From contig NZ_JAVRIF010000002.1 in assembly GCF_031846185.1 (NCBI RefSeq), positions 186,001-250,000 of the forward strand: 64,000 bases of DNA, read 5' to 3'. The position numbers were made by a program, and so were the translations under genes. The DNA comes from Thalassotalea_H castellviae. Lineage in GTDB: Bacteria; Pseudomonadota; Gammaproteobacteria; Enterobacterales; Alteromonadaceae. Numbering within the stretch: position 1 is the stretch's first letter; the number at the start of each line of letters is the position of its first letter. Under the pieces are notes generated by a model. It did not search any database. It was not told where the DNA came from and saw nothing but the letters and a program-made list of their open reading frames with translations. Of this stretch, positions 23,853-33,490 are shown piece after piece.

Positions 23853-25874
23853 CTACCTTGCCGCAGCTAATAAAGTATCGAAAATAGTGGTGGCTACTGA
23901 AATTATTTTTGATGACGCTTGATATGCTTGTTGAAACCTCAGCATGTTGGCAGCTTCTTCATCTAAATTAACCCCAGCTGTTGCTTGATTACGATTAAAA
24001 GCTTGCGTATACATAGCCTCTGCGGTGCTTGACACTAATTCCGCTGAGTTAGCTTTTGAGCCAACATTTGCCGTAGAAATCCCCATACTTTGGCCAAAAG
24101 TTTGTTGATTCCCATTAATAATTCCTGTTTCTTGGGTTAACGCCATAAAATTAGCATTAGCACCATTGCCTACGCCAAACGCATCATTAATTTCATAGAT
24201 TTCAGGAGCTAATGGCCCTTGGCCAACAGGATCTCCACTGATCTCAATTTGAAAAGCCATCGTCCCAGGAGCAGGAGGTAAGTCAACAACAGCAGAGTTT
24301 CCTGCAGTAAAACTCCCCGAGGCTATTGCACCAACAACTGAAGGAGGAGTCGGCGGCAAACTCGCAGGATCGCCATCATAAACTCGGTAAGAATATGTAC
24401 CAGGTGCGCTTTCATAAACGTCTACTCTCAACCCTGTGTTGGTTGTGCTTGTAAATGTTCGAGCGGCAACAGGATCATCCATTGTTATAATACTTATACC
24501 GCCAGTACTAACATTATTTGATGATGCCTTTGCTTCAATCGGGGTACTTGCCGCAATACCATTAACATCACGTAAAGTAACGTCCATAAAAGAAGCACTA
24601 TTTTCTGTTGGATGAATAACAAATTTATCGCCAACAGCAGGAGCACCACCATCAATAACAAATGAAAAACCAAGGCCAGTGTCATATTCATTTGGCGGGG
24701 TCAAAACTAAGGTCTGATTAGTGCCGGTAATTAAATTTGTCATGGTATAGTTTGCACCATCCCATTCAATTTCGTATTCATCAATCGGTACTAAAGAAAC
24801 ATCCGTTATTCGCACACTAGCCGCTACTGTACCGGTATTATCTGATGGAATACCTACACGCCCTTGCATCAACTTAGTGGTATTAATATCGGTAAATATA
24901 TTTAGCCCTTGTTGCTGGTTTAGATCTAATCCGTCTGCCTGAGCATCATTTAAGGTACCTGAAATAGCCATGGCAATGCGATTAATTGAACTTCGCGTTT
25001 CGGCTAAATGCTGATCCCTAAATTCAAATTTAGCTTCTAAAATGCCACCTAAATTGGCAGGGTTCATAGCAAATGTGCTGTTTGGACCTACGAGTTGTAT
25101 TTCCGTTTTTAAGGGATCAGGATCCCCAGCTTTTACGGTAGCTGTTAACGGAGTTATACCCGCAACCAATGTTGAGCCGTTGCCGATAATCACGTTCATG
25201 ACACCATTAGCATCATGAACGGTACTAACTGTGGTATATTCACCCAGTTCATTAATTAATTGATCTCGACGATCTAATAAATCGTTAGGCTGCCCACCAA
25301 CTGATTGCCCTTGGCTCTGTAACACTTGCTCATTAATTTTTGCTAGTTCGACAGAAATTTCAGAGATTTTATTCGCAATTTGATTGATTTCACCATTAAC
25401 AGACTTCTCAATTTGATCAAAATTTTCATTCAGGGATTGAAAGTCCGCCGCTAAGATTCCTGCTTGACTCAATGCAATACTTCTTATTCCTTGGTCATTT
25501 GGGTTGTCAGCAACACTATTTATGGTTTGATAAAGCATATCAATAGAATTTAATACCGAAGTGCCTGAGAAGCTCATGACTTCGTTTAACTGATTTAAGT
25601 CTTTATGAAGAGAGTCTGCATTACCTAAGTTACTGGTGGTAAACAACTGTTCTTTATAAGTAAATTGATTATATAAACGAGTTACATCCTCAATATAAGT
25701 ACCGGTGCCAAGATAGTTTCCGCCACTTGCTAGACCGATACTTGCATTTTGCTCAGCTCTTTGACGGGTATAGCCTTCAGTATTAACATTGGAAATATTA
25801 TGACCAGTAGTCGCTAACTGTTGTTGTGCAGCTAATAAACCACTCACTCCAGTTTGAAATAAACTAACCGCCAT
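23853..25874 (-). CDS. flgK: hook-associated protein FlgK (HAP1)
   Basis: A 673-residue junction protein. Its start MAVSLFQTGVSGLLAAQQQLATTGHNISNVNTEGYTRQ is the standard FlgK N-terminus, including the rod/hook ANNxANxxTxGF-like segment. The C-terminal GVNLDEEAANMLRFQQAYQASSKIISVATTIFDTLLAA is diagnostic. The open frame extends three codons upstream to a GTG. The ATG at 25874 has AGGAG 8 nt away and gives the usual N-terminus, so it is chosen. FlgL follows after 9 bp. Confidence 0.95.
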   Translation of the reverse strand: MAVSLFQTGVSGLLAAQQQLATTGHNISNVNTEGYTRQRAEQNASIGLASGGNYLGTGTYIEDVTRLYNQFTYKEQLFTTSNLGNADSLHKDLNQLNEVMSFSGTSVLNSIDMLYQTINSVADNPNDQGIRSIALSQAGILAADFQSLNENFDQIEKSVNGEINQIANKISEISVELAKINEQVLQSQGQSVGGQPNDLLDRRDQLINELGEYTTVSTVHDANGVMNVIIGNGSTLVAGITPLTATVKAGDPDPLKTEIQLVGPNSTFAMNPANLGGILEAKFEFRDQHLAETRSSINRIAMAISGTLNDAQADGLDLNQQQGLNIFTDINTTKLMQGRVGIPSDNTGTVAASVRITDVSLVPIDEYEIEWDGANYTMTNLITGTNQTLVLTPPNEYDTGLGFSFVIDGGAPAVGDKFVIHPTENSASFMDVTLRDVNGIAASTPIEAKASSNNVSTGGISIITMDDPVAARTFTSTTNTGLRVDVYESAPGTYSYRVYDGDPASLPPTPPSVVGAIASGSFTAGNSAVVDLPPAPGTMAFQIEISGDPVGQGPLAPEIYEINDAFGVGNGANANFMALTQETGIINGNQQTFGQSMGISTANVGSKANSAELVSSTAEAMYTQAFNRNQATAGVNLDEEAANMLRFQQAYQASSKIISVATTIFDTLLAAAR

Positions 25875-25930
25875 AATGAACACTCCTAATGATGCACATA
25901 TCTTTTCTCAATAAATTAAATAACGCTTCG

Positions 25931-26890
25931 TTATTTGTTAATTAAACTTGTTACCGTACGCAGTGTTCCCATTATTTTGTTGGCATAGTTGGGATCTGTC
26001 GCATAACCAGCACCTTGTAAACCATGCAGAAACTGTTCCACATTTTTAGCTTGTTTAAGTGCACCTTGATAACGTTCATTAGAAGAGAGAAAATTAATGT
26101 AGTCATTGATACTGTCACCAATGTTTTGATAGACACGAAAAGGTTCGCGTTTTTTAACCATTGCACCTTGCTGATATTCTAAGGTTTCTTTATGAGTTTT
26201 ATCACCAGACCAACGTGCATCGGCTTTGATATTGAACAAGTTATTTGAACTTTCTCCTTGAGCCGTTTTGATCACTTTTTGCCCCCAGCCCGTTTCTAAC
26301 GCAGCTTGTGCAATCACAACTTCAAAGGGAATATTTAGTTTTTTCTCAACATATTTTGCTGGTTCAGTTAATGCCGTAACAAAATCTTGCGGCTCATTAA
26401 AGGCATGATTTGCAACGTTATTGTTCGTTGTCGTGTCTGAAGATTCAATCGTCGCATTGTCAGGAAATTGACGACGCTGAGGTATTTGGAGATCATTCTT
26501 TTTCGTTGCTTCTTCTCCACCTTGAAAAACATTCGCTTTAAAATGGCTTTTGGGCGTAAAGTTCTCACTATCACCGCCTAACTGTCTAACAATTAATTCA
26601 GATAAACCTAACGAACCATTATTCGATAGCTCTAATGACATTTGCTGATCGTGCATATCACGATAAAATTTAGTGGACTCAGAATTAAAAGGGCTATCTG
26701 ATTCTAAAACTTCTTCGGCTTTACGCATGCTTTTGAGCAACATTTGCATAAATATCGCTTCAAATTGTTTTGCTGCCGTCTCTAATGCTTGTTCTTTCGA
26801 GGCTTTATCGTCAGAATTTGACTGTTGACGAATATTATTTAAGCCATTTAAATCTAAGAAGTTTTGTGCATCAGCAAGTTTAGTATTCAT
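25931..26890 (-). CDS. flgJ: FlgJ rod cap and peptidoglycan hydrolase
   Basis: A 319-residue bifunctional protein. Residues about 30-105 are the rod-binding scaffold (QFEAIFMQMLLKSMRKAEE). A Ser/Asn/Thr linker follows, and residues about 170-315 form a glucosaminidase-type domain with the catalytic Glu in AQAALETGWGQKV. It opens the peptidoglycan layer so that the rod can pass. Neighbours flgI and flgK flank it with gaps of 15 and 56 bp. Confidence 0.94.
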   Translation of the reverse strand: MNTKLADAQNFLDLNGLNNIRQQSNSDDKASKEQALETAAKQFEAIFMQMLLKSMRKAEEVLESDSPFNSESTKFYRDMHDQQMSLELSNNGSLGLSELIVRQLGGDSENFTPKSHFKANVFQGGEEATKKNDLQIPQRRQFPDNATIESSDTTTNNNVANHAFNEPQDFVTALTEPAKYVEKKLNIPFEVVIAQAALETGWGQKVIKTAQGESSNNLFNIKADARWSGDKTHKETLEYQQGAMVKKREPFRVYQNIGDSINDYINFLSSNERYQGALKQAKNVEQFLHGLQGAGYATDPNYANKIMGTLRTVTSLINK

Positions 26891-26905
26891 AGCGATTTCA
26901 GATCA

Positions 26906-28021
26906 TTAAATAATGATCAGCTCTCCTCGTAATGCGCCTGCCTGTTCTAACGCTTCCAATATCGCCATCACATCTCCAGGCCCTGCCCCAACATTATTGA
27001 TGGCTCGAACTAAGGTATCTAAGGTAATCCCAGGGTCAAAAACAAACATGCGATTATCCGTCTTATCAACGTCAACAATAGATTGCGTTGTAACTACGGT
27101 ATCCCCTTCAGCAAAAGCATCAGGTTGGGTAACATCTTGTGCCTCATTTATTGTCACTGTGATGCCACCATGGGTAATTGCCGCGGGTAACAATCGAACA
27201 TCAGAGCCAATAACTATGGTGCCCGTTCTAGAATTAACAATGACTTTTGCCGCAGGTGTGTCTGGCTCAAATTCTAAATTTTCTAACACGGCAAGAAAGC
27301 TAACACGTTGGCTGGCATCTCTTGGTGCTGATACTTGAACTGAGGTAGCATCAATGGCTCTGGCAATAAAAGAAGATGGATCATTAGGGTTAGCAAACTC
27401 GCGATTGATCGCTTTTTCTAAATTTTTAGCCGTACTGAAATCAGAATTTCTCAAGTTAAAGGTAATATGATCTCCTGTGGCAAAGGGAGACAACACTTCA
27501 CGTTCTACAATGGCTCCATTGGCAATACGTCCAACCGTTGGCGTATTAACGATAACTTTCGAGCCATCTAATCCTTCCGCGCCTAAACCACTAACCACTA
27601 AACTCCCTTGAGCCACGGCGTAAGCATTACCATCTATTCCCATTAAGATGGTTTGTAATAAGGTGCCGCCACGTAAACTTTTCGCACTCCCCATGGAAGA
27701 AACAGTAATATCAATGGTTTGTCCCGGTTTAGCAAAAGCAGGTAACTCAGCATGTACGGCAACCGCAGCAACGTTTTTAATTTTAGGCTTTAAACTAGCT
27801 GGCATAGTAATGCCGAAATTACTTAACATCGTTTTAAAACTTTGTTCTGTAAAAGGGCTTTGCTCCCCCGTACCAGGCAGACCAACCACCAAACCGTAAC
27901 CGACTAGCTGGTTCGATCTTACGCCGGCAACATCAGTTAAGTCTTTTACCCGTTGAGCATTTGACGACTGACTAGCAAAAGTAAGCGCTAATAACATTAC
28001 TATTTGAATAACAACTTTCAT
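26906..28021 (-). CDS. flgI: flagellar P-ring protein FlgI
   Basis: Periplasmic P-ring subunit around the rod in the peptidoglycan. A signal peptide (MKVVIQIVMLLALTFASQSSNA) precedes the family N-terminus RVKDLTDVAGVRSNQLVGYGLVVGLPGTGEQ. The C-terminus ends LEALEQAGALRGELIII. Three in-frame starts are possible (GTG 28033, ATG 28027, ATG 28021). AGGTGG is 2 nt from the second and 8 nt from the third, so 28021 is preferred, with low certainty between the two ATGs. The flgH stop lies close upstream. Confidence 0.93.
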   Translation of the reverse strand: MKVVIQIVMLLALTFASQSSNAQRVKDLTDVAGVRSNQLVGYGLVVGLPGTGEQSPFTEQSFKTMLSNFGITMPASLKPKIKNVAAVAVHAELPAFAKPGQTIDITVSSMGSAKSLRGGTLLQTILMGIDGNAYAVAQGSLVVSGLGAEGLDGSKVIVNTPTVGRIANGAIVEREVLSPFATGDHITFNLRNSDFSTAKNLEKAINREFANPNDPSSFIARAIDATSVQVSAPRDASQRVSFLAVLENLEFEPDTPAAKVIVNSRTGTIVIGSDVRLLPAAITHGGITVTINEAQDVTQPDAFAEGDTVVTTQSIVDVDKTDNRMFVFDPGITLDTLVRAINNVGAGPGDVMAILEALEQAGALRGELIII

Positions 28022-28046
28022 ATTCATTTCCACCTATATATGGCAA

Positions 28047-28730
28047 TTATAAGGGCCACCAAGAACTACTAAAAAACTTAGATAACCAGCCTTGTTCTTG
28101 TACTTCCGCAAAGGCACCTGTACCAGCATATTGAATGCGAGCATTGGCAACTTTCGATGAAACAATGGTATTACTTGAACTAATATCTTGTGCGCGAATA
28201 ATGCCTGTTAAGCGAATATATTCATCGCCATTATTTAATGACATCCATTTTTCACCCCGGATCATTAAATTGCCGTTAGGTAACACTCTTAATACGTGAA
28301 CCGAAATATTACCGCTTAAGCTATTGCCTTGGTTTGACTTTGAATCGCCTTTAAAATCAGAGGTTTGATTTAAGCCAAATTGAATCGCATCATCTTTAAA
28401 GGTAATCGGAGAAGCTCCCAAACCGGTTATCGGATCCAGTACGGCACTATTTTCTTTTTTCAGCTCAGTTTTGGCATTTTTTTGAGCTTGCGTACTCTCA
28501 CTTAAAATTACCGAAATAATATCGCCTACGCGGTGCGCTTTTGAGTCTGAATAAATATTATTGACATAATTAGCTTGGAATAAAGAGCCTGTAGGTACAA
28601 TTGGCGATTCTTGCATTTCAGGTAAGATCGGCGCAAAATCAGGATCATCAGGTAAAGTTTTCACCTGTTCAATACTGGCACAGCCAGATAACGTCATCCA
28701 TGAACATAATATTATCGTTACAATTTTCAT
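28047..28730 (-). CDS. flgH: flagellar L-ring lipoprotein FlgH
   Basis: Outer-membrane L-ring subunit, 227 residues. A lipoprotein signal ends in the lipobox LSGC (Cys at about 17). The family core YVNNIYSDSKAHRVGDIISVILSESTQAQKNAKTEL and the C-terminal DISSSNTIVSSKVANARIQYAGTGAFAEVQEQGWLSKFF are clear. It sits between flgG and flgI with short gaps, in the conserved order. Confidence 0.94.
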   Translation of the reverse strand: MKIVTIILCSWMTLSGCASIEQVKTLPDDPDFAPILPEMQESPIVPTGSLFQANYVNNIYSDSKAHRVGDIISVILSESTQAQKNAKTELKKENSAVLDPITGLGASPITFKDDAIQFGLNQTSDFKGDSKSNQGNSLSGNISVHVLRVLPNGNLMIRGEKWMSLNNGDEYIRLTGIIRAQDISSSNTIVSSKVANARIQYAGTGAFAEVQEQGWLSKFFSSSWWPL

Positions 28731-28747
28731 ATGACGCTCCCTATTGG

Positions 28748-29536
28748 TTATAACTGTTGATTGATATAGCTAAGCATTTGATCAACCGCGGAAATGACCT
28801 TTGAGTTCATTTCGTAAACCCGTTGACTCTCAATTAAATTGACCAGCTCTTCTGTCGTATTGACATTGGAGGTTTCAAGTGCTCCTTGTAAAATCATGCC
28901 GAAGCCCTCTAAACCGGGAACACCTTCTTGTGGCGCACCACTTACCGAGGTTTCCACAAATAAATTTTGTCCGATGGGCTCTAATCCCGTTGGATTAACA
29001 AAGTTAACTGTGTTTAATTGTCCAACGACAGCGGGCTCAGCTTGACCTTGTAAGGTCACCGACACTTCGCCATCTTGAGAAACAATAATACTAATAGCAT
29101 CAGGCGGTATCGTGACTTGTGGTTGCACTAAATAACCAGCACCAGGCGTTACCATATTGCCTTCTTCATCCATAGTAAATTGGCCATTCCTTGAATAAGA
29201 CAACGAGCCATCAGGCATTTGTACTTGGAAAAAACCTTCCCCTTGAATCATTAAATCCAACGCATTATCCGTTGAAATCATATCTCCTTGGGTATGAATT
29301 TTTTGCGTGGCGACAACTTTTGAACCAGCCCCTAACATTAAGCCGGAGGGCATTTCGGTGTCTTGAGCAGAACGACCACCAGGTTGATTAATCGTTTGAT
29401 AAAGCAAATCTTCAAAGACTGCTCGACTCTTTTTAAAGCCAACCGTACTCGCGTTTGCTAAGTTGTTTGAAATAACGGCAATATCTTTCGTTTGCGCGTC
29501 TAAGCCTGTTTTACTGATCCACAATGCTGGGTTCAT
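28748..29536 (-). CDS. flgG: distal rod protein FlgG
   Basis: A 262-residue distal rod subunit. The rod signature ISNNLANASTVGFKKSRAVFEDLLYQTINQPGG (about 22-54) carries the FlgG-specific YQTINQPGG sequence that distinguishes it from FlgF and FlgE. The C-terminus ends with VNTTEELVNLIESQRVYEMNSKVISAVDQML. Length is exactly that of the family. Confidence 0.95.
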   Translation of the reverse strand: MNPALWISKTGLDAQTKDIAVISNNLANASTVGFKKSRAVFEDLLYQTINQPGGRSAQDTEMPSGLMLGAGSKVVATQKIHTQGDMISTDNALDLMIQGEGFFQVQMPDGSLSYSRNGQFTMDEEGNMVTPGAGYLVQPQVTIPPDAISIIVSQDGEVSVTLQGQAEPAVVGQLNTVNFVNPTGLEPIGQNLFVETSVSGAPQEGVPGLEGFGMILQGALETSNVNTTEELVNLIESQRVYEMNSKVISAVDQMLSYINQQL

Positions 29537-29556
29537 AAATCACCTCAATAATTAGT

Positions 29557-30303
29557 TTAGAAAGCACGCAATAGCGATGCACTAGCTGAATCAATTTCTT
29601 CAGCGGTTTTCATTAATTTCAAATGCATTTCAAATTGACGTTGAATGGAAATCATGTCTGTCATTTCGCTGACAGGATTGACATTACTCGATTCCAACAT
29701 GCCACTTTGAACGGTTATACTGATATCGGCATCTTCATTAGTACCGTTACCCCCTCGAAATAAACCATCGTTACCACGCACTAACGTACGAGTTTCAGGG
29801 TTAACAAGTTTAATTTTACCGACTTCTTCTTGAATGGTCGTAGGGGCACCAGCTGGCTGAACCATGATAGTGCCATCTTTAGTGATCTGAATATTATTAA
29901 CCGGTAAAGGTAAAGACACAGGTCCGGCATCGCCAATCACCAAATCACCATTTGGAGTTTGTAAAAAACCTTCTTCGGTTAATGTTAAATGACCGTCACG
30001 TGTATAGGCTTCGGTACCGTCCTTTGCTTGAACGGCAATCATGCCATGCCCTTGAATCGCAATATCTAAATCTCGGCCTGTGGTTAAAAGTGCGCCACTG
30101 TCAAAGTTTTGGCTAGCTTTTTCTGTCATAGCAAAAACACGGGTTGGTAAACCTTCACCAAAAGCCTGCATTGAGCGAGCCTGTGCTAAGTCAGCTTTAA
30201 ATCCCGTGGTCTTAGCATTGGCTAAGTTATTGGCATTTATCGCTAAAGCTCTCATATTTTGCTTGGCGCCACTCATGGCAATGTAAAGCATCTTATCCAT
30301 CAT
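29557..30303 (-). CDS. flgF: proximal rod protein FlgF
   Basis: A 248-residue rod protein with the family start MDKMLYIAMSGAKQNMRALAINANNLANAKTTGFKADL. The C-terminal EMTDMISIQRQFEMHLKLMKTAEEID is also typical. ATGATG gives starts at 30303 and 30300; homologues usually begin MDK. It is first gene of the flgFGHIJKL series. A strong sigma54 promoter lies 33-50 bp upstream, and a terminator separates it from flgE. Confidence 0.94.
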   Translation of the reverse strand: MMDKMLYIAMSGAKQNMRALAINANNLANAKTTGFKADLAQARSMQAFGEGLPTRVFAMTEKASQNFDSGALLTTGRDLDIAIQGHGMIAVQAKDGTEAYTRDGHLTLTEEGFLQTPNGDLVIGDAGPVSLPLPVNNIQITKDGTIMVQPAGAPTTIQEEVGKIKLVNPETRTLVRGNDGLFRGGNGTNEDADISITVQSGMLESSNVNPVSEMTDMISIQRQFEMHLKLMKTAEEIDSASASLLRAF

Positions 30304-30335
30304 GAACCCAGATTTATTAAGTATTACGTAGATAA

Positions 30336-30353
30336 ATGCAAAGAAAGTGCCAA
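30336..30353 (-). promoter_or_regulatory. sigma54 promoter of the flgF-flgL operon
   Basis: Minus strand TTGGCACTTTCTTTGCAT matches the sigma54 consensus TTGGCAC-N4-TTTGCAT perfectly, with GG-N10-GC spacing. The predicted leader is about 22-25 nt. This is the best promoter match in the window. Confidence 0.85.
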
Positions 30354-30422
30354 CTAAAGAAGTTAATTTTGAGGGGGAAAACTTATGACTTATCGTGTCG
30401 TATTTGGTGATGATAGCAATAA

Positions 30423-30460
30423 AAAAGCCCTTAAATAATCTACATTACTTAAGGGCTTTT
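30423..30460. terminator. terminator between flgE and flgF
   Basis: AAAAGCCCTTAA (30423-30434) and TTAAGGGCTTTT (30449-30460) are a perfect 12-bp stem flanked by A and T runs, so it can work on both strands. It begins 15 bp past the flgE stop and separates the flgBCDE unit from flgF-L. Confidence 0.8.
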
Positions 30461-30474
30461 CCTAAGAGGGTCGA

Positions 30475-31824
30475 TTAACGAATCTGTAAAATCGTTTGGT
30501 TCAATTGATTATCAACTTCTAACGAACGAGAGTTTGCTTGGAAGTTTCGTTGCGCTGAAATCAAATCAATCAACTCACTAGTTAAGTTGACGTTAGATGA
30601 CTCTAGAGCAGAAGCATTAATAGTACCGTATGTACCTGCCCCTGCTTCACCTGCTAAACCTTCACCAGAGAGAATACTTTCTTTCCAGTTGGTATTCCCC
30701 ACTTGCGTTAATCCTTGGTTATTTGCAAAATTTACTAATGCTACGCGAGAGAGCGGTTGCGAAGTACCATTACTATAGGTCGCCATAACTAAGCCATCAG
30801 GGCCAATATCAAGCCCGGTTAAACGTCCAACCGGTAAACCATCTTGCTCAAGTGACGTCACTTCAAAATTTGAAGCAAACTGCGTAGGTTCATTAGGGTT
30901 TGCGCCAGCGGTATCAAGGTTAAAGTCGATAACTATTTGCTGAGTGTCATCAGAGCCGTTAGTCAAAATACCAGCACCTAATGCCGCCGTTTGAAATCCT
31001 GCAGCAGGTACTTGTGAGAAAAAGTCACCACCAGGGCTAAAGTTTAATCGTGCGCCATCGAAACCATTTATATCAATACCTGTTGCCGCATTAGCCGGAT
31101 CAACTAAATCAACCCGTTGATTATCAACCGCAGCAGTAACTAACCAAGGGTTAGAGGCCGGAGGACCAGCAACGGGTGCTTCTTTAATAAAGTAATATGT
31201 CATGATATGACTATCACCTAACGAATCAAATACCGTTACCGAAGTAGAATGGTTAAACGTTAATGGGTCAGTTAAATCGAAATTGCCTGGAGAACCAGTG
31301 ATCACAGCATCACCTGCAGGTAAATTCATTCTTACGTCTACTTCACTAGTTTGAGCAGGCGCACCAGATGCTGTTGGAATTCTAATTGGCTCAGAAGTAC
31401 TTAAACTAACCGAAGATGAACTACCATCAGGGTTTACTGGAAACCCTAATAAATGCTCACCCGCAGAGTTAACAATAAAGTTATCGTTATTTAACTTGAA
31501 TTGGCCTGCACGCGTATAAGAAAACTCTAAACTATCGATATCAGGAACAACAGCAAAAAAACCATTACCTGTAATTGCAAGGTCTAGTGCATTATTTGTA
31601 AATTGAATACTACCTTGACTAAATTGTTGAGCAACATCTGATGTTAACACACCATCACCAACTTTTGTTTTGCCGGCAGCAAGTAATGACGCAGCATACA
31701 CATCAACAAATTCAGCACGAGATTCTTTAAAACCTACGGTACTCACGTTTGCAATATTGTTGGATGTTACATCCAAATCTTTTTGAGCAGCGTTTAAACC
31801 ACTTAGTGCTATATTAAATGACAT
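30475..31824 (-). CDS. flgE: flagellar hook protein FlgE
   Basis: The hook subunit, 449 residues. It opens MSFNIALSGLNAAQKDLDVTSNNIANVSTVGFKESRAEF and closes with SNVNLTSELIDLISAQRNFQANSRSLEVDNQLNQTILQIR, the canonical rod/hook termini. The variable middle is rich in Pro, Gly and Asp. It is the last gene of the flgB-flgE run, followed by a strong terminator. Confidence 0.95.
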   Translation of the reverse strand: MSFNIALSGLNAAQKDLDVTSNNIANVSTVGFKESRAEFVDVYAASLLAAGKTKVGDGVLTSDVAQQFSQGSIQFTNNALDLAITGNGFFAVVPDIDSLEFSYTRAGQFKLNNDNFIVNSAGEHLLGFPVNPDGSSSSVSLSTSEPIRIPTASGAPAQTSEVDVRMNLPAGDAVITGSPGNFDLTDPLTFNHSTSVTVFDSLGDSHIMTYYFIKEAPVAGPPASNPWLVTAAVDNQRVDLVDPANAATGIDINGFDGARLNFSPGGDFFSQVPAAGFQTAALGAGILTNGSDDTQQIVIDFNLDTAGANPNEPTQFASNFEVTSLEQDGLPVGRLTGLDIGPDGLVMATYSNGTSQPLSRVALVNFANNQGLTQVGNTNWKESILSGEGLAGEAGAGTYGTINASALESSNVNLTSELIDLISAQRNFQANSRSLEVDNQLNQTILQIR

Positions 31825-31881
31825 AACTATACCTCATTGTAAACAATTGTTTTTTAACCTAAATAGGCTATAAAATTCGAT

Positions 31882-32568
31882 TTAACTTTCTGAAACTTCA
31901 ACAACATCTATTAATGCCATTGAACTACCACCATTTAGATTTAATACTATATTTCCGCCAGCTCCAGCTAGTGTGACACTATCTACTTTACGATAAGTCA
32001 TGGCCTGAATTTCAGAAGCTTGGCCATCAACTAAACCTGCAATTCTAAATCGATAAGCACCTTCTGCGGCAGGCTCACCAGCTGAAGTCATACCATTCCA
32101 AGTAAAGCCAAATTCTCCTGACTCAACATTACCAACAGGAACAGTTTGAATAATTTCACCGGCTGCATTTTCCACATAAATATTAACGTTACTTGCCGGT
32201 TGATCAGTCACTAGCTTACCTTTCACCTCTTCACCTGTAGACATACCAAAGACATTGTCATCAACTAAAACACTTCTTCCTACTAGTGATGAAGCTTGTA
32301 ATGCTTGGCTTGAAGACATAGATGTAGCGAAATTTGTAAACTGCTCATTTAACTGCGAAACACCATCAGTGGTTGAAAAAGCCGTCATTTGAGAGATCAT
32401 TTCATTATTATCAGTAGGATTAGTTGGGTCCTGATGCGCAAGCTCTTGCGTGAGCAACGCGAAAAAATCTTCTTGCGTCAACATACCTTGATTGCCGTCA
32501 GAAACCTTAACTTCTTCCTTCTGCCATCGCATTCCTTCTAAAGGACTACCACCTGTAACCGATTCCAT
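31882..32568 (-). CDS. flgD: hook cap (assembly scaffold) protein FlgD
   Basis: A 228-residue cap needed for hook polymerisation and then lost. The conserved N-terminal block MLTQEDFFALLTQELAHQDPTNPTDNNEMISQMTAFSTTDGVSQLNE (about 29-75) is diagnostic. The Tudor/Fn3-like C-terminal half contains FTWNGMTSAGEPAAEGAYRFRI. It is 57 bp before flgE on the coding strand. Confidence 0.95.
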   Translation of the reverse strand: MESVTGGSPLEGMRWQKEEVKVSDGNQGMLTQEDFFALLTQELAHQDPTNPTDNNEMISQMTAFSTTDGVSQLNEQFTNFATSMSSSQALQASSLVGRSVLVDDNVFGMSTGEEVKGKLVTDQPASNVNIYVENAAGEIIQTVPVGNVESGEFGFTWNGMTSAGEPAAEGAYRFRIAGLVDGQASEIQAMTYRKVDSVTLAGAGGNIVLNLNGGSSMALIDVVEVSES

Positions 32569-32587
32569 AATTACTCCTAACTAAGTA

Positions 32588-33007
32588 TTATTTCTGACCT
32601 AACAACAAGGTTTTATTCAGCATGTTTTTTGCTGATTCAGCCAGTTGAATATTAGTTTGATATGAACGAGAGGCAGATATCATATTCGTCATCTCTTCAA
32701 TCACATTAACATTAGGCTTATATATATAACCTTCCGAGTCTGCCATTGGATGCTCTGGTGAGTACTCAACATTTAACGGTTTGTTACTTTCAACAATACC
32801 AAGTACCTTAACTCCAACAGACTGATCTTGACCAGCGGCAGCTTTTTGCATCTCAGCGGCAAAAACTGGATGGCGAGCACGGTAAGTTTGATCGATGCTA
32901 CTGCTAACACTATCTGCATTGGCAATATTACTTGCCGTTGTGTTTAAACGTACTGACTGAGCACTCATGCCCGTGCCAGAGACATCAAAAACATTAAATA
33001 AACTCAT
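32588..33007 (-). CDS. flgC: proximal rod protein FlgC
   Basis: A 139-residue rod subunit with MSLFNVFDVSGTGMSAQSVRLNTTASNIANADSV at the N-terminus and the FlgC-type C-terminus PNVNVIEEMTNMISASRSYQTNIQLAESAKNMLNKTL. It sits between flgB (16-bp gap) and flgD (19-bp gap). Confidence 0.95.
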   Translation of the reverse strand: MSLFNVFDVSGTGMSAQSVRLNTTASNIANADSVSSSIDQTYRARHPVFAAEMQKAAAGQDQSVGVKVLGIVESNKPLNVEYSPEHPMADSEGYIYKPNVNVIEEMTNMISASRSYQTNIQLAESAKNMLNKTLLLGQK

Positions 33008-33023
33008 TAGCCTTGCCCTCCTG

Positions 33024-33419
33024 TTACTGTCCAGTTATTGCTTTTTTCAAGCCTTTTATTTTGCCATTCATAAATTGAAGACTCGCTTGATAATGCATTG
33101 AGTTTTCTAAATACAAGTTTCGTTCCACTTGTGCATCAACTGTATTACCATCACCTGTATCTGGTTGATTTGGAACGCGATAATCTACACCGTTATTTAT
33201 TTCAGTGCGCACATCAAAGTGCTTTTCATTAGTACGGGTCATGCCGGTTTGTTGCCGGCTTGCCGCTTGCGCTAAAGCAGATTTAAAATCCATTCCTTTA
33301 GCTTTGTATCCGGGAGTGTCAGCATTAGCAATATTTCCAGCAATCACTTCCGCATTTTGGGCGCGAATTTGCAAACTTGCTGGGTGAATACCAAACGCTT
33401 TTTCGAAACTAATGGCCAT
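33024..33419 (-). CDS. flgB: proximal rod protein FlgB
   Basis: A 131-residue rod subunit, first to assemble on the MS ring/FliE. It starts MAISFEKAFGIHPASLQIRAQNAEVIAGNIANADTPGYKAKGMDF, typical of FlgB, and ends KGLKKAITGQ. It is the first gene of the flgBCDE unit, with a sigma54-like element 30-46 bp upstream, downstream of cheR. Confidence 0.94.
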   Translation of the reverse strand: MAISFEKAFGIHPASLQIRAQNAEVIAGNIANADTPGYKAKGMDFKSALAQAASRQQTGMTRTNEKHFDVRTEINNGVDYRVPNQPDTGDGNTVDAQVERNLYLENSMHYQASLQFMNGKIKGLKKAITGQ

Positions 33420-33449
33420 AAGGCTACCTCCAATCTAATGAAGATAGCT

Positions 33450-33465
33450 ATTCAATATTTGTGCC
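33450..33465 (-). promoter_or_regulatory. sigma54-like promoter of flgBCDE
   Basis: Minus strand TGGCACAAATATTGAA: the -24 TGGCAC is perfect, but the -12 box has GA in place of GC at the correct 10-nt spacing. It is likely functional but weaker than the flgF element. It lies in the 71-bp gap between cheR and flgB. Confidence 0.55.
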
Positions 33466-33490
33466 ATTAAAAAATATACGGGGAAAGGAA

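Noticed and set aside
26913..27338. 141-codon plus-strand frame opposite flgI
   Set aside because: Antisense to a fully conserved flagellar gene; composition reflects the complementary codons of flgI.
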